Shown here piece by piece: positions 15,369-23,287 of a stretch of DNA of 64,000 nucleotides; within the stretch, counting starts at the first letter, position 1; the number at the start of each line of letters is the position of its first letter. A program made the translations under genes and the position numbers. The notes below the pieces were generated by a model. It had not been told where the DNA came from. It did not search any database and saw only the letters and a list, made by a program, of their open reading frames with translations. The DNA is from JAEVLT01 sp050496765. Its GTDB lineage: Bacteria; Bacillota; Bacilli; Bacillales; Cytobacillaceae. Location of the stretch: contig NZ_JBNWEO010000017.1 in assembly GCF_050496765.1 (NCBI RefSeq), forward strand, positions 1 to 64,000. The letters run 5' to 3'.

Positions 15369-16733
15369 TTAGGCACCCGAAGGAATCGCAGAATCATCAA
15401 ACCGCTTCTCCAAGTTGACAAATTTATTGTATTCTTTGACAAAGGCAAGCTGAACGGTACCAACCGGACCATTACGCTGCTTGGCAATAATGATTTCGAT
15501 AATGTTTTTGTTCTCTGATTCTTTATCATAGTAATCATCGCGGTATAAGAAGGCAACGATATCGGCATCCTGCTCAATACTTCCCGATTCACGGATATCA
15601 GACATCATCGGACGCTTATCTTGGCGCTGCTCCACACCCCTTGATAGCTGAGAGAGGGCAATGACGGGAACTTGCAGCTCACGCGCCAGCGCTTTTAAGG
15701 ACCGGGAAATTTCCGAAACCTCCTGCTGGCGGTTTTCTCCCGAACGGCCGCTGCCTTGAATCAACTGCAAATAATCAATCAAAATCATTCCCAAACCGTG
15801 CTCCTGCTTCAAGCGGCGGCATTTTGAACGAATTTCGCCCACTCGGACACCGGGGGTATCATCAATAAAAATCCCAGCATTTGAGAGGCTTCCCATCGCC
15901 ATCGTCAGTTTTCCCCAGTCCTCATCGGTCAGTGATCCTGTCCTCAGCCTTTGGGCATCAATATTTCCTTCAGCACAAAGCATCCGCATGACAAGCTGCT
16001 CCGCACCCATCTCAAGACTGAAAATCGCAACATTTTCACCTGTTTTGGTTGCAACATTTTGCGCGATGTTTAACGCAAAAGCGGTCTTACCAACAGAAGG
16101 ACGGGCACCAACGATGATTAAATCATTGCGCTGAAAGCCTGCTGTCATCCGGTCAAGTTCAGCAAATCCGGTCGCAATCCCCGTAATATCACCGACGCGG
16201 CTATGCATAAATTCAATATTGTCATATGTGCGAACAAGAACATCTTTAATATTGTGAAAAGCGCCAGTATTTTTCCGCTGAGCAACTTCAAGAATATTTT
16301 TTTCCGCTTCGCTTAAAACAATTTCAACTTCGTCTTCCCTCGTATACCCATCCTGGGCAATGGTCGTTGCGGTGCGAATTAGCCTTCTGAGCAAAGATTT
16401 CTCTTCTACAATTCTTGCATAATACTCAATATTCGCTGCAGTTGGAACAGATGCCGCCAGCTCACTTAAATAACTGACGCCGCCCGTGTCATCAATAAGC
16501 TTTGTCGCAACCAATTCTTCTGTAACGGTAATCAAATCAACCGCTTTACCTTGATCGCTCAACTTCAGCATCACATTGAAAATTTTCTGATGGGCGGCCC
16601 GATAAAAATCCTCTGGAATCAAAATTTCCGATGCTAGCGTAAGTGAGGAAGGTTCAAGAAAAATTGCCCCCAAAACAGCTTGCTCTGCCTCAATATTTTG
16701 CGGTGGCAGACGGTCCGCAAATAGTTCATTCAT
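15369..16733 (-). CDS. dnaC: replicative DNA helicase DnaC (DnaB family)
   Basis: The hexameric 5'-3' helicase that unwinds DNA at the fork (called DnaC in Bacillus, DnaB in E. coli), 454 residues. The N-terminal domain (1-110) binds primase and loader. The RecA-like C-terminal domain has Walker A GARPSVGKTAFALN, Walker B ILIDYLQLI, and the QLSRGVEQRQDKRP segment. The ATG at 16733 follows a GAGGAGG sequence. It lies downstream of rplI, as usual. Confidence 0.96.
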   Translation of the reverse strand: MNELFADRLPPQNIEAEQAVLGAIFLEPSSLTLASEILIPEDFYRAAHQKIFNVMLKLSDQGKAVDLITVTEELVATKLIDDTGGVSYLSELAASVPTAANIEYYARIVEEKSLLRRLIRTATTIAQDGYTREDEVEIVLSEAEKNILEVAQRKNTGAFHNIKDVLVRTYDNIEFMHSRVGDITGIATGFAELDRMTAGFQRNDLIIVGARPSVGKTAFALNIAQNVATKTGENVAIFSLEMGAEQLVMRMLCAEGNIDAQRLRTGSLTDEDWGKLTMAMGSLSNAGIFIDDTPGVRVGEIRSKCRRLKQEHGLGMILIDYLQLIQGSGRSGENRQQEVSEISRSLKALARELQVPVIALSQLSRGVEQRQDKRPMMSDIRESGSIEQDADIVAFLYRDDYYDKESENKNIIEIIIAKQRNGPVGTVQLAFVKEYNKFVNLEKRFDDSAIPSGA

Positions 16734-16864
16734 TCTATGCTTAACCTCCTCTTCGAAGAAGGATGAAATCTACTCTATAAAGCAGAAAGAGTGATCAGTC
16801 TCAACCGATCACATCTTATCTCTTGTTTATTTTATCATGTTTGCTAAGAAAATGAACTGGAAAA

Positions 16865-17314
16865 TTAGTTTCCTTCTTTAACATGTACATCCAGCATTGC
16901 CATTACTTCATGATGGAGCTTGACCGGCACTTTCGTATGTCCGAGGGAACGGATTGCATCCTCCAGCTCCATTTTGCGTTTATCAATTTTAATACCGTGT
17001 TTCTTTTGCAGTTCTTCAGCAATTTGCTTTGAGGTAATTGAGCCGAATAGACGGCCGCCCTCGCCAGCTTTAGCGGTTAATTCAACCGTAACTTTTTCCA
17101 GGATTTCCTTTAATTTTTTTGCTTCCGCTAATTCCTCAGCTGCAAGCTTTTCTTCTTTCTTTTGCTGAGCGGAAAGCGAGCTCATGTTTGCCTGATTTGC
17201 CTCAGTCGCCAGCCCCTGTTTGAAAAGAAAATTTTGTGCATAGCCGTCAGCGACGTTCTTTACTTCACCTTTTTTTCCTTTTCCTTTAACGTCTTTTAGA
17301 AAAATCACTTTCAT
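16865..17314 (-). CDS. rplI: 50S ribosomal protein L9
   Basis: A 149-residue ribosomal protein of the large subunit. The N-terminal 23S-binding domain MKVIFLKDVKGKGKKGEVKNV is followed by a long linker helix (about 42-75) and a C-terminal domain with GRLFGSITSKQIAEEL. It overlaps the gdpP stop by four bases (ATGA), so its translation is coupled to gdpP. Confidence 0.97.
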   Translation of the reverse strand: MKVIFLKDVKGKGKKGEVKNVADGYAQNFLFKQGLATEANQANMSSLSAQQKKEEKLAAEELAEAKKLKEILEKVTVELTAKAGEGGRLFGSITSKQIAEELQKKHGIKIDKRKMELEDAIRSLGHTKVPVKLHHEVMAMLDVHVKEGN

Positions 17315-19284
17315 TCCTTTTTTCCTCCTTCAAAATAATCATCAATCGCTTGTTTTAATTGATTCTCCGCTTCCTCTAACGTTATCCCGGAGAGCTGGGT
17401 AGCAGCATTGGTCAAATGCCCGCCACCATGAAGGCTTTCCATAATCACCTGAACATTTATTTCACCGAGGGAACGCGCGCTTATCCCGATCAGGTCATCC
17501 TTCCGTTTGGAAATAACAAATGACGCAACGACCCCGTCGAAGGTTAACAGCGTATCCGCTGCCTGTGCAATCAATACTTGGTCAAACGCTTGATCATCAA
17601 GTCCGCGGGCAATCGCAATCCCATCTTTATAAAAAGCTACGGATTCAATCAATTTGGATCTTCGTATATAGGTGTCCAAATCTTCTTTCAAAAACTTTTG
17701 AACAAGGACAGTATCCGCTCCTTGGGCACGCAAATAGGACGCCGCATCAAACGTTCGCGAGCCGGTTCTCAAGGTAAAGCTTTTTGTATCCACAATTATC
17801 CCAGCTAAAAGAGCCGTTGCTTCGAGCATCTCAATTTTTCCCCGTTTTGGCTGGTATTCAAGCAGTTCTGTCACTAGCTCCGCGGTTGAGGAAGCATATG
17901 GCTCCATATAGACAAGCAACGGGTTTTTGATAAAATCTTCGCCCCGGCGATGGTGGTCAATAACCACTACTTTATCAATTTTATTTAAGAGCCTTTCTTC
18001 AATGACAAGTCCTGGACGATGCGTATCGACGATGACCAGCAGGGTGCGGTCAGTTGAGAGTTCGAGTGCATTCTCCGGATTAATAAAGCGTGACAGCAAT
18101 TGTTCGCTTTGGCGAATTTCATTCATTAACCGTTGCACGGCTGTATCAGCTTTTTGAGAATCAACAACAATATGGGCCTCTTTTTGATTCATTTGGGCTA
18201 CTTTATAGATGCCAATAGAAGACCCAATGGAATCCATATCGGGGTTTTTATGACCCATAATGATCACTTTATCACTTTCGGCTATTAATTCCTTTAATGC
18301 ATGTGAGATAACCCGTGCCCTTACCCTTGTCCGTTTTTCAATTGGATTGGTTTTTCCACCGAAGAATTTCACCTTGCCGTTTGCTTGTTTGATCGCAACC
18401 TGGTCGCCGCCGCGGCCTAAGGCCAGATCCAGGCTGGACTGCGCGAGATCTCCCAGTTCAGGCAAGGACGAGACCCCTGCCCCAACACCGATGCTCAAGG
18501 TAACTGAAACATTTTGCTTCGAAGTTGTTTCACGAACAATATCAAGAATTGCAAACTTTTCTTTTTCAAGAACATGCAAAATCCCTTCATTAAAAACGGC
18601 TATAAAGCGCTCAGAGGAAGTTCTTTTGAGAAAAATTCCATTATCCTGTGCCCATTTATTTAATAGTGAAGTCACTAGATTGTTGATGCTCGAGCGTGAT
18701 TGATCATCCATCCCTTGTGTTAGCTCATCATAGTTATCCAAAAAGATAATGGCTAGTGCCGGGCGTTCGTTTTGGTACATTTTCTCAATTTCTGCTTGTT
18801 CTGTTACATCAAAAAAATAAAGCAGGCGTTCTTCACGCTTATGTATCACCCGGAATTTGCGCTCATGCAACTTTATAATTTCCGTTTCCACCTCTTGTTT
18901 AATTAGCGGAACTAGCGCTTCAGCAACATCATAAAGTGATCTTCCAACAAGGGTATCCTCGCCAAAACATGAGGCAAGAAACGGGTTTGTCCATTCAATA
19001 TAATACTCGTCATTGATCAGCATGATCCCGATTGGCATTTCCATTAAGGCTTCTTCGCCGACCCTTTTTACCCGGTAGGACAAGGTAGAAATGTATTCTT
19101 CCATTTCCCTTCTCTGGCGCCGATCAATCGAGAACATATAATAAACGGGCAAAAACATGATTAATAGACCGCCCAAGCTGAGAATCCAATTATATAAAAA
19201 CAAGACGATAAGAAGCACCACTGTAATCGCCAATAAACCGTAGAATGGGTATCGGCTTGACCGTTTTTCTAAATATGCAGGCAT
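17311..19284 (-). CDS. gdpP: cyclic-di-AMP phosphodiesterase GdpP
   Basis: Membrane phosphodiesterase that hydrolyses c-di-AMP to pApA and so influences potassium balance, wall stress and beta-lactam tolerance. The 657 residues comprise two transmembrane helices (about 14-31 and 35-53), a PAS-like domain (80-165), a degenerate GGDEF domain (about 170-305) without the GGDEF signature, then DHH (about 338-490) and DHHA1 domains. Metal ligands visible are H345, D349, D351, D420 and D443-H444-H445. Same place and length as B. subtilis yybT. Confidence 0.96.
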   Translation of the reverse strand: MPAYLEKRSSRYPFYGLLAITVVLLIVLFLYNWILSLGGLLIMFLPVYYMFSIDRRQRREMEEYISTLSYRVKRVGEEALMEMPIGIMLINDEYYIEWTNPFLASCFGEDTLVGRSLYDVAEALVPLIKQEVETEIIKLHERKFRVIHKREERLLYFFDVTEQAEIEKMYQNERPALAIIFLDNYDELTQGMDDQSRSSINNLVTSLLNKWAQDNGIFLKRTSSERFIAVFNEGILHVLEKEKFAILDIVRETTSKQNVSVTLSIGVGAGVSSLPELGDLAQSSLDLALGRGGDQVAIKQANGKVKFFGGKTNPIEKRTRVRARVISHALKELIAESDKVIIMGHKNPDMDSIGSSIGIYKVAQMNQKEAHIVVDSQKADTAVQRLMNEIRQSEQLLSRFINPENALELSTDRTLLVIVDTHRPGLVIEERLLNKIDKVVVIDHHRRGEDFIKNPLLVYMEPYASSTAELVTELLEYQPKRGKIEMLEATALLAGIIVDTKSFTLRTGSRTFDAASYLRAQGADTVLVQKFLKEDLDTYIRRSKLIESVAFYKDGIAIARGLDDQAFDQVLIAQAADTLLTFDGVVASFVISKRKDDLIGISARSLGEINVQVIMESLHGGGHLTNAATQLSGITLEEAENQLKQAIDDYFEGGKKE

Positions 19285-19308
19285 TGTTTCAACTCCTAAC
19301 AGTCGTCT

Positions 19309-20253
19309 TTACTTTCTTGGTTCTGATCGTCTTCTCAAACCAAAGCCTAAGTCAATTATACCTAATATCCCTATAAGATACAGCAATATTGGCACAAGGA
19401 AGGAAAAAATCGCAAGGATAACCGGGATGGACTTTGATGTTCCCCTCTGGTGAAAAAAGAAAAACAAAAAGGTTAATCCCTGAAAAACCATAAACAGTTG
19501 CAAAATATACGTTAAATTGGTTAAAACATCAAAACCATATGTACCAGCTTTAGGGTGAAACACGATTCCCGCAAGCATTGTAAGCAAATAGTACCAAATA
19601 AAACTTTTTGGCAGTGAGATTTCCCGGAACGGCTTCCAATTTTCAACCTTGATCCCGAACCTTCTAAGAATCGGCAAGGAAAGGAGCTGAATGATAAAAA
19701 CGGTTAAAAATGACACCATTACGAACAAACTGGGCAAAAGGGTTTTAAGCAATGCCAATGCCTTTGTAAATTGGTCTAAAACTTGGGTCGTTCCTTGCGG
19801 TGAACCAAAATTCTTCATAATATCTGCTGACATTTTAAAAGAATCCTGCATTGTTTTAAACAATTCATCAATGTAATTTAGTTGAAAAAAGACAATGGAG
19901 ACAATGTATTGGCCGACAAGGTTGACTAAAAAAACGATGGAAGCCGAAATTAAAATGGCTGTCCTGCTTTTTTGCCTTTGAATCATATACCCCATAATTG
20001 CCCCGGTTGTTCCATATGCGAGCGTGAGCGGCAATGCTAATATGGTGCCCGTGATGAAGGAAATCAATAAGGACGCCACAATAAAAACAAGCACACTTTT
20101 CCAATCATTTTTTACAGCAAACAGAATAAACGGAACTGGCAAGAACAGATTAACTACGATGCCAATGACCGGAACATAAATAGTTAACAGCAGTAACACC
20201 ATAAAGGCAGCTAGTAAAATAGCTCCTTCCGTCAATTTTCGCGCATTCTTCAC
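19309..20253 (-). CDS. yybS: DUF2232 membrane protein YybS
   Basis: A 314-residue integral membrane protein with about eight hydrophobic helices, belonging to the YybS/DUF2232 family found upstream of gdpP in Firmicutes. The function is not established; the fold resembles S-components of energy-coupling transporters (inference from its hydrophobic pattern and family notes). The start is GTG at 20253 after GGGGTG. Confidence 0.88.
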   Translation of the reverse strand: MKNARKLTEGAILLAAFMVLLLLTIYVPVIGIVVNLFLPVPFILFAVKNDWKSVLVFIVASLLISFITGTILALPLTLAYGTTGAIMGYMIQRQKSRTAILISASIVFLVNLVGQYIVSIVFFQLNYIDELFKTMQDSFKMSADIMKNFGSPQGTTQVLDQFTKALALLKTLLPSLFVMVSFLTVFIIQLLSLPILRRFGIKVENWKPFREISLPKSFIWYYLLTMLAGIVFHPKAGTYGFDVLTNLTYILQLFMVFQGLTFLFFFFHQRGTSKSIPVILAIFSFLVPILLYLIGILGIIDLGFGLRRRSEPRK

Positions 20254-20396
20254 TTCTTCACCCCTAATAATAGTCTGAAATCCTTTCCCTTTATTGTAGC
20301 CAGTTCAGCCCCTCGATTCAACAGAACACAATTCTTTTAAAGAAAATCACTTTTAAAATCAACAAAAATACTTTATAATCTCAAGTTTGACAGTTA

Positions 20397-20441
20397 AAAC
20401 CACAAGAATGCTGTAATGACAGGCTTTCTTGTGGTTTTTTT
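20397..20441 (+). terminator. hairpin terminator in the yybS-rpsR gap
   Basis: AACCACAAGAA and TTCTTGTGGTT form an 11-bp stem around about 17 bases. Seven Ts follow on the plus strand, though no plus-strand gene ends here; four Ts follow on the minus strand. It may have belonged to a lost gene. Confidence 0.6.
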
Positions 20442-20494
20442 GGCGTCAAAAAATGCGTACTTTTTTAGGTTTTGGTTTGTTTTAAAATCTTTCA

Positions 20495-20632
20495 TCATTC
20501 TTTTTTCCACTTGGCTCGATAAATGTGCTGTGCTTCCACTGAATAAGGTTCCAGTAACGCTTGCTCTCGTTCAATATATGTAATGCCCCCCTCTGTTAGG
20601 ATAGATGTCGTAGGGAACTTTAGTGATATACT
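20495..20632 (-). pseudogene. remnant of an unidentified coding region
   Basis: A 45-codon open stretch closed by TAA upstream and TGA downstream. It ends in a protein-like, charged C-terminus (EREQALLEPYSVEAQHIYR then AKWKKE) and has no start codon with a ribosome site. A neighbouring frame just upstream also looks protein-like (ITKVPYDIYPNRGG), consistent with a frameshifted remnant. I cannot name the family. Confidence 0.35.
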
Positions 20633-20692
20633 TTAGTAACTACGGAGGTCGATCGACACATGACAGAACCCAATAGGTTTTTTTCGCATTAA
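20624..20692 (+). other. orphan promoter, ribosome site and 10-codon ORF
   Basis: TGATATACT (20624-20632) is an extended -10, followed by GGAGG (20644-20648) and ATG at 20660. The frame stops after ten codons (MTEPNRFFSH), where it meets the rpsR terminator. It looks like the front end of a lost plus-strand gene, or a chance match. Confidence 0.3.
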
Positions 20693-20726
20693 AAAAACAG
20701 CGAGGGAATTCCCTTGCTGTTTTTGC
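20691..20726 (-). terminator. terminator of the rpsF-ssb-rpsR operon
   Basis: CAGCAAGGG and CCCTCGCTG form a 9-bp stem with one G-T-type mismatch and loop AATT. Seven Ts follow on the minus strand, just after the rpsR stop. Confidence 0.9.
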
Positions 20727-20735
20727 TTGTTACGC

Positions 20736-20975
20736 TTATTCACCTGAAACAAATGGTAGTAATGCCATTTGGCGTGCACGTTTGATGGCAATTGTTAATT
20801 TGCGTTGGTATTTTGCACTCGTACCAGTCACACGGCGTGGTAAAATTTTACCGCGCTCAGAGATGAATTTTTTCAATAAATCTACATCTTTGTAGTCGAT
20901 GTGAGTGATTCCGTTTGCGGTGAAATAGCAAACTTTGCGGCGCTTCGCACGTCCGCCTTTGCGTCCTCCTGCCAT
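20736..20975 (-). CDS. rpsR: 30S ribosomal protein S18
   Basis: A 79-residue ribosomal protein that binds S6 and 16S rRNA on the platform. The family core KVCYFTANGITHIDYKDVDLL and GKILPRRVTGT is clear, ending in RARQMALLPFVS. Last gene of rpsF-ssb-rpsR; together with S6 it probably represses the operon through the leader at 21898-21934. Confidence 0.98.
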   Translation of the reverse strand: MAGGRKGGRAKRRKVCYFTANGITHIDYKDVDLLKKFISERGKILPRRVTGTSAKYQRKLTIAIKRARQMALLPFVSGE

Positions 20976-21032
20976 GAAAATTCCCTCCTTTGCAATTGTT
21001 TGTATCCTAAAATTTCACTGAAAAGTTGTTGG

Positions 21033-21539
21033 TTAGAATGGAAGATCATCGTCTGAGATATCTATTTGGCCGTTTCCGGCAAACGGATCCTCATCCACTC
21101 TTGTAAAACCTTGATTCGAATTAGTTTGGCGTTGATTCTGATTGCCACCCGCAAATGGATTATTTTGTTCCCTTGGGGCATTGTAATAATCGTTGTCATT
21201 TCTTGAGCTTGACGCACTGCTCTTTGGCTCTAAAAATTGAACACTTTCAGCCAGCACTTCTGTAACATATACGCGCTTACCATCTTGTCCTTCATAATTG
21301 CGTGTTTGAATCCGGCCATCAACGCCAGCAAGACTGCCTTTTTTCAAAAAGTTTGCCACGTTTTCAGCTGGACGCCGCCAAACGACACAATTAATAAAGT
21401 CTGTTTCCCGTTCTCCTTGTTGGTTCGTAAACGTACGATTTACAGCCAAAGTAAACGTTGCAACAGGAACACCATTTGGCGTATAGCGCAAGTCCGGGTC
21501 TTTTGTCAATCGGCCAACAAGAACGACACGATTCATCAT
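21033..21539 (-). CDS. ssb: single-stranded DNA-binding protein SsbA
   Basis: Tetrameric protein that coats single-stranded DNA in replication and repair, 168 residues. The OB fold occupies about 1-106 (MNRVVLVGRLTKDPDLRY to ESVQFLEPK). A flexible Asn/Gln/Gly-rich linker follows, then the conserved protein-interaction tip DISDDDLPF. AAAGGAG precedes the ATG at 21539; the next ATG (21536) is three bases later, and the frame extends upstream without a ribosome site. Confidence 0.97.
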   Translation of the reverse strand: MMNRVVLVGRLTKDPDLRYTPNGVPVATFTLAVNRTFTNQQGERETDFINCVVWRRPAENVANFLKKGSLAGVDGRIQTRNYEGQDGKRVYVTEVLAESVQFLEPKSSASSSRNDNDYYNAPREQNNPFAGGNQNQRQTNSNQGFTRVDEDPFAGNGQIDISDDDLPF

Positions 21540-21568
21540 CAGAATCAACTCCTTTTTCAATCATTTAT

Positions 21569-21584
21569 TGTTTCATGTGGAACA
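21569..21584. promoter_or_regulatory. degenerate parS-like palindrome in the rpsF-ssb gap
   Basis: TGTTTCATGTGGAACA differs from the parS consensus at two positions (8 and 12). It may be weak or non-functional. Confidence 0.3.
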
Positions 21585-21601
21585 TTTATTATCAACTAAG
21601 A

Positions 21602-21889
21602 TTATGCTTCTACTTTAACGACGATATGACGAATGATATCTTCGCTAATTTTCGCCAGGCGAGAGAATTCTTCAACCGCTGCAGCTGAAGAAGTAACGTT
21701 TACGATTTGGTAGTAGCCATCGCGGAAATCATTGATTTCATATGCAAGGCGGCGCTTGCCCCAATCCTTTACTTCTACTGATTCCGCACCATTGTCGCTA
21801 AGGACTGTATTGAAACGCTCAACAAGCGCTTTTTTTGCCTCGTCTTCAATATTTGGGCGGATGATGTACATGATTTCGTACTTTTTCAT
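21602..21889 (-). CDS. rpsF: 30S ribosomal protein S6
   Basis: A 95-residue ribosomal protein that pairs with S18. The core is KYEIMYIIRPNIEDEAKKAL with RRLAYEINDFRDGYYQIVN. The ATG at 21889 follows AAGGAGGTG; the frame is open 16 codons further up, but those codons belong to the regulatory leader. First gene of the operon, with its own SigA promoter at 21961-21989. Confidence 0.98.
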   Translation of the reverse strand: MKKYEIMYIIRPNIEDEAKKALVERFNTVLSDNGAESVEVKDWGKRRLAYEINDFRDGYYQIVNVTSSAAAVEEFSRLAKISEDIIRHIVVKVEA

Positions 21890-21897
21890 CACTGTCA

Positions 21898-21934
21898 CCT
21901 CCTTTTGGTCTAAACGGCCCGAATGGGCAAGGAG
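21898..21934 (-). promoter_or_regulatory. S6:S18-binding leader of rpsF
   Basis: In the RNA sense, CTCCTT pairs with AAGGAG (which is the ribosome site) and GCCC pairs with GGGC inside it. A one-sided bulge beginning CCG lies after the inner stem. This matches the known S6:S18 autoregulatory motif, in which the protein pair binds a CCG bulge and blocks initiation. Pairing is visible; regulation is inferred from the family. Confidence 0.7.
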
Positions 21935-21960
21935 CAATTATTCATTACTCACAAGTTAAA

Positions 21961-21989
21961 AGTATAGCACAGCTTTCTATGAAAAGCAA
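21961..21989 (-). promoter_or_regulatory. SigA promoter of rpsF-ssb-rpsR
   Basis: TTGCTT, a 17-base spacer and TATACT on the minus strand, about 75 bases upstream of the rpsF start. Confidence 0.75.
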
Positions 21990-22005
21990 TGACGGTATTT
22001 TCACC

Positions 22006-22036
22006 GAAAAAACCCCGCCAGTTGGCGGAGTTTTTG
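22006..22036 (-). terminator. terminator after ychF
   Basis: CTCCGCC and GGCGGGG with loop AACT and six Ts on the minus strand. It sits just upstream of the rpsF promoter. Confidence 0.88.
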
Positions 22037-22041
22037 TCAGG

Positions 22042-23142
22042 CTATACATTAAAGCGGAAGTGGATGATATCTCCATCTTTTACTTCGTAGTCTTTTCCTT
22101 CAAGGCGGACTTTTCCTGCTTCCCGAGCAGCCGTCATTGATCCGGCTGCCATTAAGTCATCATAAGAGACCGTTTCTGCCCGGATAAAGCCGCGTTCAAA
22201 GTCAGAGTGAATAATCCCCGCACATTGGGGTGCTTTCATGCCTTTTCGGAACGTCCATGCGCGTACTTCTTGCACACCAGCCGTGAAATAAGTGGCGAGG
22301 CCGAGCAAATAATAGGCTGCCCGGATCAATTGATCCAAGCCCGATTCTGCAATTTCCAGCTCTTCTAAGAACATTGCCTTCTCTTCACCCTCAAGCTCGG
22401 CAATTTCCGACTCAATTTTAGCGCAGATGACGATCACTTCTGCATGGTCGCTTTCTGCGAATTCACGAACTTTTTGCACGTATTCATTTGCTGACGGATC
22501 ACTAACATCTTCTTCACCAACGTTGGCCACATAGAGAACAGGTTTACTAGTCAATAAATGAAGGCCTTTCACGATTTTTAGCTGATCTTCGGTAAATTCA
22601 ATCGTCCGCGCCGGCTTTTCTGTTTCAAACGTTTCACGGAGAAGCGTTAACACTTCAAATTCGGCCACTGCTTCTTTATCCTTCTGCTTGGCCAATTTTT
22701 CAACACGGCCAATCCGCTTTTCAACGGTTTCCATGTCAGCAAGGATTAATTCAAGATTAATCGTTTCAATATCGGCAATCGGATCAACCTTCCCTGATAC
22801 GTGCGTGATATTATCATCTGCAAAGCAACGGACAACTTGGCAAATGGCATCCACTTCACGGATATGGGAAAGGAATTTGTTGCCAAGCCCTTCACCTTTG
22901 CTTGCCCCTTTCACAATTCCAGCTATATCGGTAAATTCAAACGTGGTTGGCACGGTTTTTTTTGGCTGCACCAACTCTGTTAACTTGTTTAGCCGTTCAT
23001 CCGGAACTTCCACAATCCCAACATTCGGATCAATGGTGCAAAACGGATAATTGGCAGATTCTGCTCCTGCCTGGGTAATTGCATTAAACAACGTGGACTT
23101 CCCTACATTTGGAAGTCCGACGATTCCTGCTGTCAAGGCCAT
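22042..23142 (-). CDS. ychF: redox-regulated ATPase YchF (OLA1 family)
   Basis: A 366-residue OBG-family P-loop protein that prefers ATP and associates with ribosomes. G1 GLPNVGKST at 8-16, G3 DIAGIVKGASKGEGLGNKFL, a coiled-coil insert (about 125-200), and a C-terminal TGS domain (about 283-364, ending DGDIIHFRFNV). Same gene as B. subtilis yyaF, with its own terminator. Confidence 0.96.
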   Translation of the reverse strand: MALTAGIVGLPNVGKSTLFNAITQAGAESANYPFCTIDPNVGIVEVPDERLNKLTELVQPKKTVPTTFEFTDIAGIVKGASKGEGLGNKFLSHIREVDAICQVVRCFADDNITHVSGKVDPIADIETINLELILADMETVEKRIGRVEKLAKQKDKEAVAEFEVLTLLRETFETEKPARTIEFTEDQLKIVKGLHLLTSKPVLYVANVGEEDVSDPSANEYVQKVREFAESDHAEVIVICAKIESEIAELEGEEKAMFLEELEIAESGLDQLIRAAYYLLGLATYFTAGVQEVRAWTFRKGMKAPQCAGIIHSDFERGFIRAETVSYDDLMAAGSMTAAREAGKVRLEGKDYEVKDGDIIHFRFNV

Positions 23143-23257
23143 CGAACGATCACTCCTCTGTTTAAAACATCATCTATTCTCTTAAGTTTTTTTTAAATTT
23201 AGTTGGAAATAAAAATAAAAAGCCTCTCACAATTATAGGCATTTGCCGCCCAAAAGA

Positions 23258-23287
23258 CAAGATGCCGCCATGAAAGGACGGCATCAT
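23258..23287 (-). terminator. terminator of the molybdopterin oxidoreductase gene
   Basis: GATGCCG and CGGCATC form a stem with an 11-base loop followed by TTGTCTTTT on the minus strand. It overlaps the stop codon. Confidence 0.75.

Noticed and set aside
17311..17317. Frameshift between rplI and gdpP
   Set aside because: The overlap is a normal ATGA stop-start junction with both proteins full length.
18521..18540. parS in gdpP
   Set aside because: Only the left half (TTGTTTCACG) matches; the palindrome is broken.
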